Shown piece after piece: positions 9,163 through 17,899 of a stretch of DNA of 64,000 nt; the first letter of the stretch is position 1, and each line of letters opens with the position of its first letter. Under the pieces are notes generated by a model. It made no database searches and had not been told where the DNA came from. It saw nothing but the letters and a program-made list of their open reading frames with translations. The position numbers and the translations under genes are program-made. Origin of the DNA: Candidatus Solibacter sp. (GTDB taxonomy: Bacteria > Acidobacteriota > Terriglobia > Bryobacterales > Bryobacteraceae); contig PNKE01000033.1 in assembly GCA_013822245.1 (NCBI GenBank), positions 1-64,000 on the forward strand, written 5' to 3'.

Positions 9163-12100
9163 TCACCTGAACCTGTGGCGGAAAAGGAAGTCGACGCCGA
9201 AGGCGCCGTTTTCGTCGCGCACGGCGATCAGTGACCAGTCGTTGCTCAAGTCCCACTCCATGCGGACGACCTGTTGAGAGGAGCGCGACAGGTTGATGGA
9301 GTAGGTAAACACGATATTGCGCGACAGCGATTGTTCGATGGTGAGGCGGGCTTGCGGGAGGTTTTCGACGCCGGTCACGTTGGGGTCGATCTTGATGCGC
9401 GATGCGCCGAAGAACTTCTGGACGCGGCTGGAGACCGAAGCGCTGAGCGCACCGCCGAGCAGAGTGTTGGCGTTGGATTCGCCGAGTACGTTCGTCCGGG
9501 AAGAGATGGATGCCGGGATGGTGGACGAGGTGGCCGTGGGGGTGCGGCCGACGGTGAGCAGGGCCAGTATCTCCTGCGACTGGAGCGGCGGTTCGGAGCG
9601 GTAGTTGACGTCGAGGCGCGACAGCGGGCCGCTGACGTTGAGATAGACCGTGACGCCGCGGATGCGCGTCTCGAGATCGAGGTTGATGGAGGGCTGGATG
9701 GCGGCGGTGTTGAAGAACAGCAGTTCGCCGCGCGAGATCGTGTACTGGTTGCCGAAGAACAGGACCTCGCCCTGGTTCACCTCCACCGAACCAAGGATGA
9801 CGGGTTTGGCCGGGCTGCCGCGCAGGCGCAGATCGGCGCGCGATTGCAGGTCCCGCGTGTAGCTGGTCTGGAACGTGGCGTTGGGCGAGGTGCGGACGCG
9901 GATGTCGAACTGCAGGTTGCGCAGGAACGCATTCTGGGTCGCGGGCACGGGGATGGGGTTGGTGGAGCCGGTGATGATGCTCCCCAGGTCCTGCTTCATG
10001 TTGAAGCCGGAGCGCCGGATGGTGACGTTGCCGGTGAGCAGGCTGCGGTCGGAGCTACCCGTCAGGGTGAGCGACGCGTCGGCGGTGGTGGAGACGCCTT
10101 CGGGATAGCGGACCCGCACGGCGTTGGCCTCGGCCGAGAGGCGGTAGGTCCATTCGCCGCGACCGAAGCCGATGAAGCCGTTGATCTTGAATGTCCCGCC
10201 GCCGGTCTGGCCGCTGAGGTTGTCGATCTGGGCGCGGTTGCGGTCGAAGTCGACGGTGCCGGAGGCGTTGTCGATGCCGTTGGCGAGATTGGCCAGGAAG
10301 AACGATCCGCCCGAGATTCTCATCTGGCCGTTGATGGAGGGATCGGCCAGCGTGCCGCGCATGTTGGCGCTCAAACGGGCCGTGCCGGACGCGAAAAGGT
10401 CGGGCTCGAAGGTGGACAGCACTTCGAGGTTCACGGTGCCGTTGATGCTGACGTCCAGCGGCGAGCGCGAGGAGAAGCTGTAAAGGCCGGCGACGGTCAA
10501 CGATGTGTCCTTGGCGGACAAGCGGGCCGAGCGGATGTAGGCGGCCGCGGAATCGAGGTCGATGGTGATGGGCGAGGCGTTTCTCAGGACGAGTTCATTC
10601 CCATCGACATCTGATTCGAGTATCCTGCCTTCGCGCGGGGTGATCTGCAGCCGGGTGATTACGACGCGCGCCGACAGTTTCCGCGGCTCGGCGAGAAGGC
10701 CCTTCAGCGAAACGTCGCCGCCCACGAAGCCCTGCACCGGCCAAGGCTCACCCGCATCGGCCGCAAGCACTGCCTGGAGGTCGCGGAACGGCACGCGGGG
10801 CAGGGCCACCCTGCCTTCCAGCGGATATCCCTTCGTGAGGCGCAGCCGCATCTCGCCGCCGAACGGATTGCCGCTGACATCGCCGGCGACCCTCAGCAGC
10901 ACGGTCTCCTTGACCGTGGACGCATCCACGCGCACCGTGCCGGCCTGCGACTTCCCGCTGACGGCCTTCACCGCGGCGTAGCCCGAAAGCGAGGCCAGCG
11001 ACGCTTCCCCCCCGGCGACGGAAAACCCGGCGCTGAGCTTCAATTCCAGATCGCCGTTGATTTCCCCGCTCAACCGGCGAAGGCTCTCGATCCGTGCCAG
11101 ACGGATGCGCCGGGCGCCGAGCGCGATCTTGAGATAACCGTTGCGCCAGTCCGGCTTCGGGTGGTCGAAGGCGCCCTGGATGGTCACCGCATCGCCATCC
11201 AAAGCGGCTTCGCCGTCGAAGGCCAGCGTTTCGGCGGCGCTGGTGCGCAGCTTCGCCGAAATCACCTTGAAACGTTGCTCGCCGAACGCGGCGTCGCGCC
11301 AATCCAGGCTGAGCGTGCCGAGGGGCGCGTCAGAGGATCCCTCGACGGAGACCTGGGCGTTGATCCTGCCGCTGAGCGGCTGCGAGAGCCTGGCCAAGCG
11401 GCCGAGGTCGGCCGCATTGACGCCGCGCATGTTGGCGGTCATGCGCATTGGGGCGGAGCTATCGAACCGCCAGTTGTTCATCGTCAACCCGGCGTCTCCC
11501 GTGGCACGCGCGCCGGGCAGGTTCAGGTCGAAATGGGACAGCCGGATGTGATCGGAGGCGATGTGGAAGCGGGCGGCGCCGGAATCGAAATCGACATCGC
11601 TGGCGCGGAACCGGGTCATCTCGACGCGGCCGGAAAGGACGGGATTGGCCAGCGGGCCGTCGACGACGGCTTCGACGCGGGCTGATCCGCCGTTGAGTTT
11701 CAGGTACGGGGTGAGCAGGCGCTTGTCTTCGAGGAAGAGCCCGGCGGCGGCCTCGGCTTCAGCCAGGTCGGTGGTGGAAAGCGAGGCGGCCAGCGACTGC
11801 CCCAGGACGCCTGAGACGCGCAGTTCGGTCGCCGGCAGCCGGATGACGGTATCCTCCACCTCTACCGTCCCGCCGGCCTGCCTGTAGCGCGCATTCACGG
11901 CGCCTTCGGCGGGCATTCTGTCCTCGGCCGGCGTGATTTTGACCCGGCCTTCGGCCACGGTCCCGGCGAGGCCGTCCGCGGTCAGCTTCGCCGTCAGCGA
12001 CACCGGTCCGCTGATGAAACCGTCCCAGGGCAACGACGCCCCCGGCACGGCGGCCAGGACGGAGGCCAGCGATAGCGACGACACCTCGCCATCAAGCTTC

Positions 12101-13125
12101 AGCGCCCTCCAGCCGGCCAGTTCGAGGCTGCCCGTCCACTGGCCGCCGAACCCGGAGACGGCGGCTTGACGCACGCCGAGAAGCCCGTTGACCAGCGACA
12201 CCTGGCCGCGCGCGCTGACGCCCCGGACGTGAAACTCAGCCGAGCGCCATTCGACGCCTTCCGCCGCCAGCGGCCCCGAGGCCGCGTAGCCTGAAGCGTC
12301 CCATTTCACTTCGGCGTCCCAGGTGGCGCGCCCCGCCTTCAGGCCGGCCATGCCCAGTTCGGCGAGCGGTTGCGAGGCTCTGACTTGCGCGGCGAGCCGG
12401 GGGTTCTTCAAGTCAACCAACTCGCCGGTGACGGTGGCTTCGGCGCCGAGCCGCCGCACAGTGGCGGTTTCGATTGCGATCCGGCCGGGCGTCAGTTTCA
12501 GCTTTGCGTCGAAGCCGATGCCATCGTATTCGTTCAGGCGCAGGCGCCGGGAGGACAGCTCAGCCGCGTAGGCCGGCGTGCGCGGTTCATAGTTGAGCGT
12601 GGCGGCGAAATGCTCGGCGGCGAGGTGGAAGGGCAGGCCGCGGCGGTCGTATTCGAACAGGCCGTCCGAGACTTCGAGCCGTTGGATTCTGGTCTTCAGC
12701 AGGTTGGCGATCAGGTCCGACTTCGGATCGGGCTTGGGCGGCGAGGGGATGTTCGTGCGGCCGGCCTCGTCGGTGTGGATGCGGATCTCGGGCTTGGAGA
12801 GCGCCAATCGTTCGAGGATGATGTCGCGGCCGAGGAAGCTGACCACCTGGAGATCGAGCGTGGCCCTGGCGATGGAAACGAAGGGCTGCTGGCCCGGACC
12901 CTCCAGGCCGTGCAGGACGAACCCCTCCACTGTGACGCGCATCGATTTCCAGTCGAAGTGGAACGAGCGCAGCGCCGCCTTGCCGCCGCTGGCCTGGGCG
13001 GTGCGTTCGATGATGGAGAGGCGGATCTTTTCGGCCAGCCAATCACTGGAGAGCAGCGCCACCGCGCCGCCGCAGAGCAGCGCGACGCACCCGGACAGCC
13101 CCAGGAGCCAGCGCCGGCGCCTCAT
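9163..13125 (-). CDS. tamB: TamB-family translocation/assembly module protein
   Basis: 1320-aa AsmA/TamB-like protein. A short charged N-terminus and one hydrophobic segment (about residues 5-26) anchor it in the inner membrane. The rest is a long, repetitive beta-rich periplasmic region, now seen in this family as a hydrophobic groove linked to outer-membrane protein or lipid transfer. The C-terminal ~350 residues form the family-defining TamB domain, with GEVLFFGNQYTISRGEL, PSINLDLETRIRG, EILALLTVG, and a barrel-like end terminating in Phe-Arg. Its ATG overlaps the stop of the SurA-like gene by 4 nt, and the whole set is read from the BamA/TamA-like gene. Confidence 0.88.
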   Translation of the reverse strand: MRRRRWLLGLSGCVALLCGGAVALLSSDWLAEKIRLSIIERTAQASGGKAALRSFHFDWKSMRVTVEGFVLHGLEGPGQQPFVSIARATLDLQVVSFLGRDIILERLALSKPEIRIHTDEAGRTNIPSPPKPDPKSDLIANLLKTRIQRLEVSDGLFEYDRRGLPFHLAAEHFAATLNYEPRTPAYAAELSSRRLRLNEYDGIGFDAKLKLTPGRIAIETATVRRLGAEATVTGELVDLKNPRLAAQVRASQPLAELGMAGLKAGRATWDAEVKWDASGYAASGPLAAEGVEWRSAEFHVRGVSARGQVSLVNGLLGVRQAAVSGFGGQWTGSLELAGWRALKLDGEVSSLSLASVLAAVPGASLPWDGFISGPVSLTAKLTADGLAGTVAEGRVKITPAEDRMPAEGAVNARYRQAGGTVEVEDTVIRLPATELRVSGVLGQSLAASLSTTDLAEAEAAAGLFLEDKRLLTPYLKLNGGSARVEAVVDGPLANPVLSGRVEMTRFRASDVDFDSGAARFHIASDHIRLSHFDLNLPGARATGDAGLTMNNWRFDSSAPMRMTANMRGVNAADLGRLARLSQPLSGRINAQVSVEGSSDAPLGTLSLDWRDAAFGEQRFKVISAKLRTSAAETLAFDGEAALDGDAVTIQGAFDHPKPDWRNGYLKIALGARRIRLARIESLRRLSGEINGDLELKLSAGFSVAGGEASLASLSGYAAVKAVSGKSQAGTVRVDASTVKETVLLRVAGDVSGNPFGGEMRLRLTKGYPLEGRVALPRVPFRDLQAVLAADAGEPWPVQGFVGGDVSLKGLLAEPRKLSARVVITRLQITPREGRILESDVDGNELVLRNASPITIDLDSAAAYIRSARLSAKDTSLTVAGLYSFSSRSPLDVSINGTVNLEVLSTFEPDLFASGTARLSANMRGTLADPSINGQMRISGGSFFLANLANGIDNASGTVDFDRNRAQIDNLSGQTGGGTFKINGFIGFGRGEWTYRLSAEANAVRVRYPEGVSTTADASLTLTGSSDRSLLTGNVTIRRSGFNMKQDLGSIITGSTNPIPVPATQNAFLRNLQFDIRVRTSPNATFQTSYTRDLQSRADLRLRGSPAKPVILGSVEVNQGEVLFFGNQYTISRGELLFFNTAAIQPSINLDLETRIRGVTVYLNVSGPLSRLDVNYRSEPPLQSQEILALLTVGRTPTATSSTIPASISSRTNVLGESNANTLLGGALSASVSSRVQKFFGASRIKIDPNVTGVENLPQARLTIEQSLSRNIVFTYSINLSRSSQQVVRMEWDLSNDWSLIAVRDENGAFGVDFLFRHRFR

Positions 13126-13772
13126 TTGAAGGCCTCCTCGAAATAGCGGATGCGGGTCTGTTTGCGGGTCTGTTCAAGCCAGACCTGCGAGGCCTGCGTG
13201 GAGAGCTCGGTATTGAGAATGTCGAGGATGCGTTCGCGGACCGAGACCAGCGAGGGCGCGGCCGCTTCCGGCGAGCGGGCGCGGTACCGCGGCAGGAAGA
13301 CTTCGCCGTAGTAGCGCGAGATGTCGGCTTCGCTCACCTGCACGCTGGGCCGGAACCGGTAATCGATGAAGCGGATGAGCGTCAGCCGCCAGGCGGCGAG
13401 GTCGCGCATCTCCTGTTCGGAAAAGCCGTAGTTGAGAGCCTGGGCGAACATCTCCTGGCGATTGAGTCCGAGGCTCGATGCGAACTCGTTGACGGCCTGT
13501 TCGATCTCGGCGATCGAGGGGGCGGGGTAGCGGCTCAATTCCGCCTCGCGCCTGACCAGGGCCTGGTCGATCAGCAGTTCGGCGGTTTGCCGCAGCCGCG
13601 CCTGGCCGTACTCGGGCTGCGCCCTTTCGAGGAACGCCATGATGCGGATGTGGCGGCGGATGTCGCTGAGCGTCACCACCTGCCCGGCGACCGAGACGGC
13701 GATGCGGTCGACGACCTCCGCCGCGGCCGGCGCGGCTGAAGCCATCAACAGCACTGCGAAGAGGTGTCTCAT
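13122..13772 (-). CDS. SurA-like periplasmic chaperone lacking a PPIase domain
   Basis: A signal peptide (about residues 1-18, ending APAAA) leads to VDRIAVSVAGQVVTLSDIRRHI, which matches the start of SurA-type chaperones. A helical bundle follows (LLIDQALVRREAEL, EIEQAVNEF). No parvulin domain is present: the protein is only 216 aa and ends in a helical tail. It probably escorts outer-membrane proteins, possibly to the adjacent barrel-assembly protein. It overlaps the upstream gene by 1 nt and tamB by 4 nt. Confidence 0.75.
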   Translation of the reverse strand: MRHLFAVLLMASAAPAAAEVVDRIAVSVAGQVVTLSDIRRHIRIMAFLERAQPEYGQARLRQTAELLIDQALVRREAELSRYPAPSIAEIEQAVNEFASSLGLNRQEMFAQALNYGFSEQEMRDLAAWRLTLIRFIDYRFRPSVQVSEADISRYYGEVFLPRYRARSPEAAAPSLVSVRERILDILNTELSTQASQVWLEQTRKQTRIRYFEEAFK

Positions 13773-16711
13773 CAGAAGCTCTGGCCGATCGAGAAATGGA
13801 ACTGCAGCGGGTTGACGCGCTGCGGTACGTTGCGCTGCCCGCCGCCGCTGATCAGTTCGGCGCGGGTGCCGCGATAGCCGACAAAGCGCGGCGAGTTGGG
13901 CGCGTAGGAAAAGTCCAGCCGCACGGGCCCGACCGGCGTGCGGACCCGGAAGCCGGCGCCGAAGGAGTGGACGGCGTAATCGAAATCCCGGCGGTCCCGC
14001 TGGCGGTAGCGGAACGAGATGTTGCCGAACGACGAGTAAACGTTGCCGAAGTCGTGAAACAGGACGGCCCCCAGGTTGGCCCCGACGAATGGGAATCTCA
14101 GTTCGGCGCCATGGAAGACGTAGGAGTTGCCGCCGATCGGGAAGCCCGTGACGAGGTCGCGCGGCCCGGCCTGATTTTCCGGGAAGCCCCGGTGTGTCGT
14201 GGAGCCGCCGGCGAAGTAGCGTTCCGGCAGGGGGACGGGGTCGGTTTCGAGATTGTAGAGCCAGCCGAAAGCCAGCGTGCGGGCGAGGATGAAACTCCGG
14301 CTCAGCCGGTGGTAGGACGAGTTGCGCGCCGCGATGCGCGTATAGCTGGTCTTGCGCGACAGGACGCCGGGGGCATGGCCGACGTCGATGGTGTTGAAGA
14401 AGCCGCGGGTTGAATCGAGGGGATCGTCGCGGCGGTCCTGGATGAAGGAGCCGGCGAAGACGGTGACCTGCACGGGCCGCGAGTAGATGGGGATGAGTCC
14501 GGGGTCGACCTGGATGGTGTTCTGATCGACGCTCACGTCGCGGAAGATGACGCGGTACTGGAACGAGTTGGGCCGCGAAAGCTGCTGCGTGATCTGGAAA
14601 GCGTTCTCGAATCTCGTCGAGGTAAAGGTGCGGACGTCGCGGGAGCGGTCGAAGAAGCTCGACAGCGTCAGGCTGACGTTCTCATTGCCGCGGAACTGCG
14701 GAGCAAGGTAGTTCACCAGCACCCTTTGCTGGAAGTTTGACACGCGCAGGGTGGAGGACAGCGTGTGGCCCAGACCGAGGAAGTTGGATCGGCTCAGGCC
14801 GATCTGCGTCCGGGGCCCGAATCCGGCCGCCCCGGCCGGCGAAGTGAAGCTGCTGCCGCCCCCGATGCGGCCGAACTCGGCGCCAAAGCCAAAGTTGAGC
14901 GAGTACTTGCGGGCCTCGTCCAGTTGCATGATGACCGACTTGTTTCTCTCGCGGCCGTCGGGGTTCTGGACGGCCACGGCGACGCGGGCGAAGATGCCGA
15001 GGTCGTACAGCCGGCGTTGAGTCTCGACGATGCTGCTTTGCGACAGCGGATCCTGCGCGGAGACGGTGAGCCGGCTCGTGACGAGGTCCGGGCGGGTCGA
15101 CTGCAGGCCGTTCACCAGGACGTCGCGGACGAAATAGCGCCGCCCCTCGGTGACCGAATATTTGAGTTCCACCATACCGGGATCGGCGGCGTCGCGAATG
15201 GTGGCGTCGAACGAGGCGTCGGGGTAGCCGTTGTTGAAGTAGTAGCTCAGGATGTTGTCGCGGTCGGTGGCCACGGCCGTCACGCTGAACGGCTGGCCCG
15301 GATTCGACATCACCAGGCCCTGGATGGTCTCCACCAGCTTCAGGTCGACGCCCGACATGTCGAGACCGCTGACAAACCACTGGCGGCCCTCGTCGACCAC
15401 ATACGCGACCCCAAGCTGCCCCTCCTTGCCGCCGAAGTTGTCCTCCACCTTCGCCTCCACCTTGGCGTCGCGGAAGCCGTTGGTGCGGTACAACTCGACG
15501 ATGGCGTCCTTGTCCCGATCGACAAGCGCCCTCGAAAACCGCCCGCGGCGGTATTGCGGAAACCTCGCCGGGATGATCGCCAGCCGCTCCCGGATCGTCT
15601 CAATATCGAAATACTCCACGCCATTCACCGCCAGGTCCACCAGTTTGTACCTCGGCCCCTGCTCGATCGTGTACCGGATCACCTGGCCTCCGCCGCCGCC
15701 CTGCGGGTTGTCTTCCACCCTGAATGAAACCTTGGCGTCGAAATACCCGTTCGACTGGAAATGCGTCTGCAGATTGTTCTGCCCCTCCACCAGCAACTCG
15801 CGGTCCACCGTCCGCTCCTGGTAGATCGGCACCAGGTCGCGCAACGCGCCCCTGCCGATCCGCGCGCCATCCAACCGCACCGCCACCCGCGGCCCCGCGT
15901 TGATCTCCACCGTCGGCCGCAGCGTGTTCGAACCCGCGTCATAGTCCAGCGCCACCAGCCTCACCTGCGACATCAGATAGTTCCGTTTCAAATATGAAGA
16001 GCGCAGCTTCTCCAGCCCGTCCTGCACCCGGCGTTCCGTGGCCGGCTGATAGGGCCCGAAGCCCCACCACTTCCTCCACCCCGTCGCCCGTATCAGCGAC
16101 TTCCCGTCCTTCCGCGGATCGCCGGTGAACACGGGCGGAACGAACCGCGCGCGGACACCCGGCTCGATCAGGAACTTGAGGAACACCTCCTGGTTGTGTG
16201 TGCGATGTTCGAGCGTGTAGTCGATCTTGGGGTTCATGTAGCCGTTGGCGCGCAGCGTCTCGCGCAGGCCTTCAACCGCCGCCGGAAGTCCGGTTTCGTC
16301 CTCGATCTCGCTGCCGAGGTCAAGCCGCGTGGCGCTGTTGAGCACGGCCGGGCTGGGTGGTCCGGCCACGCCTTCGATCGTCAACTGGCTCAGGAAATAC
16401 GCGGGCCTGGTCCTGAACGTCAGCACCACCCCGTTCGAGGTATCCTCGACATCCACCTCGATGTCCTTGTAGCGGCCCGTCGCGTGGAGCCGCTTGAGTG
16501 CGTCGCCAAGCCTGATCTCGGTGAAAGTATCGCCGGGGCGGATGACCAGCGACTGGCCGATCTGATCCCTGGACAGCGGCTGGTCAGCGGGTTCCAGCAG
16601 GACCTGGAGGATCTTCCGCCCGTTATAGCGCTCGGCCTGCGCGAAGGCAGGGCTTCCCGCCACCCAGAGGGCGCACGCCAAGAAGGCTCCAGCACGGCCG
16701 GGGCGAATCAC
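13772..16711 (-). CDS. BamA/TamA-like outer-membrane assembly protein with many POTRA domains
   Basis: 979-aa Omp85-superfamily protein. A signal peptide (cleavage near AFAQA) is followed by a long periplasmic part in which I count about six to seven POTRA-like repeats before residue ~610, each with a LRxxYxxxGYxxA-type helix (LRANGYMNPKI, FQSNGYFDAKV, YRTNGFRDAKV, FNNGYPDASF, LYDLGIFARV). A C-terminal beta barrel contains FAGGSTTHRGFPE, the family lock motif region, and ends in FHFSIGQSF with a terminal Phe. TamA usually has three POTRAs and BamA five. The start is GTG at 16711: an in-frame stop lies just upstream. First gene of a four-gene operon with SurA-like protein and TamB. Confidence 0.88.
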   Translation of the reverse strand: MIRPGRAGAFLACALWVAGSPAFAQAERYNGRKILQVLLEPADQPLSRDQIGQSLVIRPGDTFTEIRLGDALKRLHATGRYKDIEVDVEDTSNGVVLTFRTRPAYFLSQLTIEGVAGPPSPAVLNSATRLDLGSEIEDETGLPAAVEGLRETLRANGYMNPKIDYTLEHRTHNQEVFLKFLIEPGVRARFVPPVFTGDPRKDGKSLIRATGWRKWWGFGPYQPATERRVQDGLEKLRSSYLKRNYLMSQVRLVALDYDAGSNTLRPTVEINAGPRVAVRLDGARIGRGALRDLVPIYQERTVDRELLVEGQNNLQTHFQSNGYFDAKVSFRVEDNPQGGGGGQVIRYTIEQGPRYKLVDLAVNGVEYFDIETIRERLAIIPARFPQYRRGRFSRALVDRDKDAIVELYRTNGFRDAKVEAKVEDNFGGKEGQLGVAYVVDEGRQWFVSGLDMSGVDLKLVETIQGLVMSNPGQPFSVTAVATDRDNILSYYFNNGYPDASFDATIRDAADPGMVELKYSVTEGRRYFVRDVLVNGLQSTRPDLVTSRLTVSAQDPLSQSSIVETQRRLYDLGIFARVAVAVQNPDGRERNKSVIMQLDEARKYSLNFGFGAEFGRIGGGSSFTSPAGAAGFGPRTQIGLSRSNFLGLGHTLSSTLRVSNFQQRVLVNYLAPQFRGNENVSLTLSSFFDRSRDVRTFTSTRFENAFQITQQLSRPNSFQYRVIFRDVSVDQNTIQVDPGLIPIYSRPVQVTVFAGSFIQDRRDDPLDSTRGFFNTIDVGHAPGVLSRKTSYTRIAARNSSYHRLSRSFILARTLAFGWLYNLETDPVPLPERYFAGGSTTHRGFPENQAGPRDLVTGFPIGGNSYVFHGAELRFPFVGANLGAVLFHDFGNVYSSFGNISFRYRQRDRRDFDYAVHSFGAGFRVRTPVGPVRLDFSYAPNSPRFVGYRGTRAELISGGGQRNVPQRVNPLQFHFSIGQSF

Positions 16712-16755
16712 GTAATGTCATGATACCAGCGCGGTTGATACGATTTCCTGTAGTG

Positions 16756-17778
16756 ATGGACTTCTCCAGCCCCGACCGCTACTCACGCCAGATCCGTTTC
16801 CCCGGCATCGGCGAGCAGGGCCAGCACCGCCTCGCCCAGGCCACCGTCGCCATCGTCGGCTGTGGCGCCCTCGGATCCTTCCATGCCGCCGCCCTCGCCC
16901 GCGCAGGCATCGGACGCCTGAAACTGATCGACCGCGACTTTGTCGAACTCTCCAACCTCCAGCGCCAGTGGCTCTACGCCGAATCCGACGCCGCCGAAGC
17001 GATGCCCAAAGCCGCCGCCGCCGCCGCCGCCCTCGGCAAGGCCAACTCCAACGTCGCCCTCGAAACCCACATCACCGACCTGGCGCCCGGCAACATCGAG
17101 GAGGTCCTGGAAGGGACAACGCTGATCCTGGACGGCACCGACAATTTCGACACGCGCTATCTGATCAACGACTACGCCGTGCAAGCAGGCATTCCATGGG
17201 TCTATGGCGGCGCCGTCGGATCCTACGGCCTCGCCATGCCGGTGATCCCAGGCCTCACGGCCTGTTTCGAATGCATCTACCCGGAGCCGCCCGCCGGCGC
17301 GCAGCCCACCTGCGAAACCGCCGGCGTCGTCAATGCCCTCACCGCCATCGTCGCCGCCTGGCAGGTCAGCCTGGCCCTGAAGATCCTCTGCGCCGGCGCG
17401 GAGCAGACCGATGCGCGCATCACCACCATCGACGTCTGGGACGGGACCATCCGCCAGATCGCCATGCCCGGCCGCGACCTCCAATGCCCGGCCTGCGCAC
17501 TGCGCACCTGCCGCCATCTCGACGGCGAAGGCCGCCCGCCCATCTCGCTCTGCGGCCGCAACGCCGTCCAGATCCACGACCGCCGCCGCCCGCTCGACCT
17601 CGCCGTCCTCGCCGCCCGCCTCGCGCCCCTCGGCCAGGTCCGCTCAAACGAATTCGCCGTCCGCTTCATCATCCCGCCGCACGAGATGACGATCTTCGCC
17701 GACGGCCGCGCCATCATCAAAGGCACCACCGACCCTGGTCTCGCCCGCAGCCTCTACAGCCGATACGTCGGCAATTGA
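16756..17778 (+). CDS. ThiF/MoeB-family E1-like adenylyltransferase
   Basis: Cytoplasmic E1-type enzyme that adenylates the C-terminus of a ubiquitin-like sulfur carrier (ThiS or MoaD type) for thiamine, molybdopterin or related cofactor synthesis. Seen are the nucleotide loop GCGALGSFHAAALARAG, LKLIDRDFVELSNLQRQ, DGTDNFDTRYLIND, the zinc pairs CFECIYPEP and CPAC, and CETAGVV with the likely catalytic Cys. A ~90-residue C-terminal extension begins at SLCGRNAVQI. I prefer the ATG at 16756, which gives the family start SPDRYSRQIRF; an in-frame ATG at 16720 is possible. It is divergent from the BamA/TamA-like gene, with little space between them. Confidence 0.85.
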   Translation: MDFSSPDRYSRQIRFPGIGEQGQHRLAQATVAIVGCGALGSFHAAALARAGIGRLKLIDRDFVELSNLQRQWLYAESDAAEAMPKAAAAAAALGKANSNVALETHITDLAPGNIEEVLEGTTLILDGTDNFDTRYLINDYAVQAGIPWVYGGAVGSYGLAMPVIPGLTACFECIYPEPPAGAQPTCETAGVVNALTAIVAAWQVSLALKILCAGAEQTDARITTIDVWDGTIRQIAMPGRDLQCPACALRTCRHLDGEGRPPISLCGRNAVQIHDRRRPLDLAVLAARLAPLGQVRSNEFAVRFIIPPHEMTIFADGRAIIKGTTDPGLARSLYSRYVGN

Positions 17779-17815
17779 AGTCGAAAACACCCCCGTTTTG
17801 CGGTAGATTGAAGAC

Positions 17816-17892
17816 GGACGCTTAGCTCAGTTGGTCAGAGCACCACCCTTACAAGGTGGGGGTCGTCAGTTCGAGCCTGACAGCGTCCACCA
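17816..17892 (+). tRNA. tRNA-Val (anticodon UAC)
   Basis: A full cloverleaf can be drawn. The acceptor stem GGACGCT pairs perfectly with AGCGTCC, the D arm reads TAGCTCAGTTGG, the anticodon stem is CCACC/GGTGG with loop CTTACAA (anticodon TAC at 17850-17852), the T arm is GTCAG-TTCGAGC-CTGAC, the discriminator is A, and CCA is encoded at 17890-17892. Confidence 0.97.
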
Positions 17893-17899
17893 CTTCACT

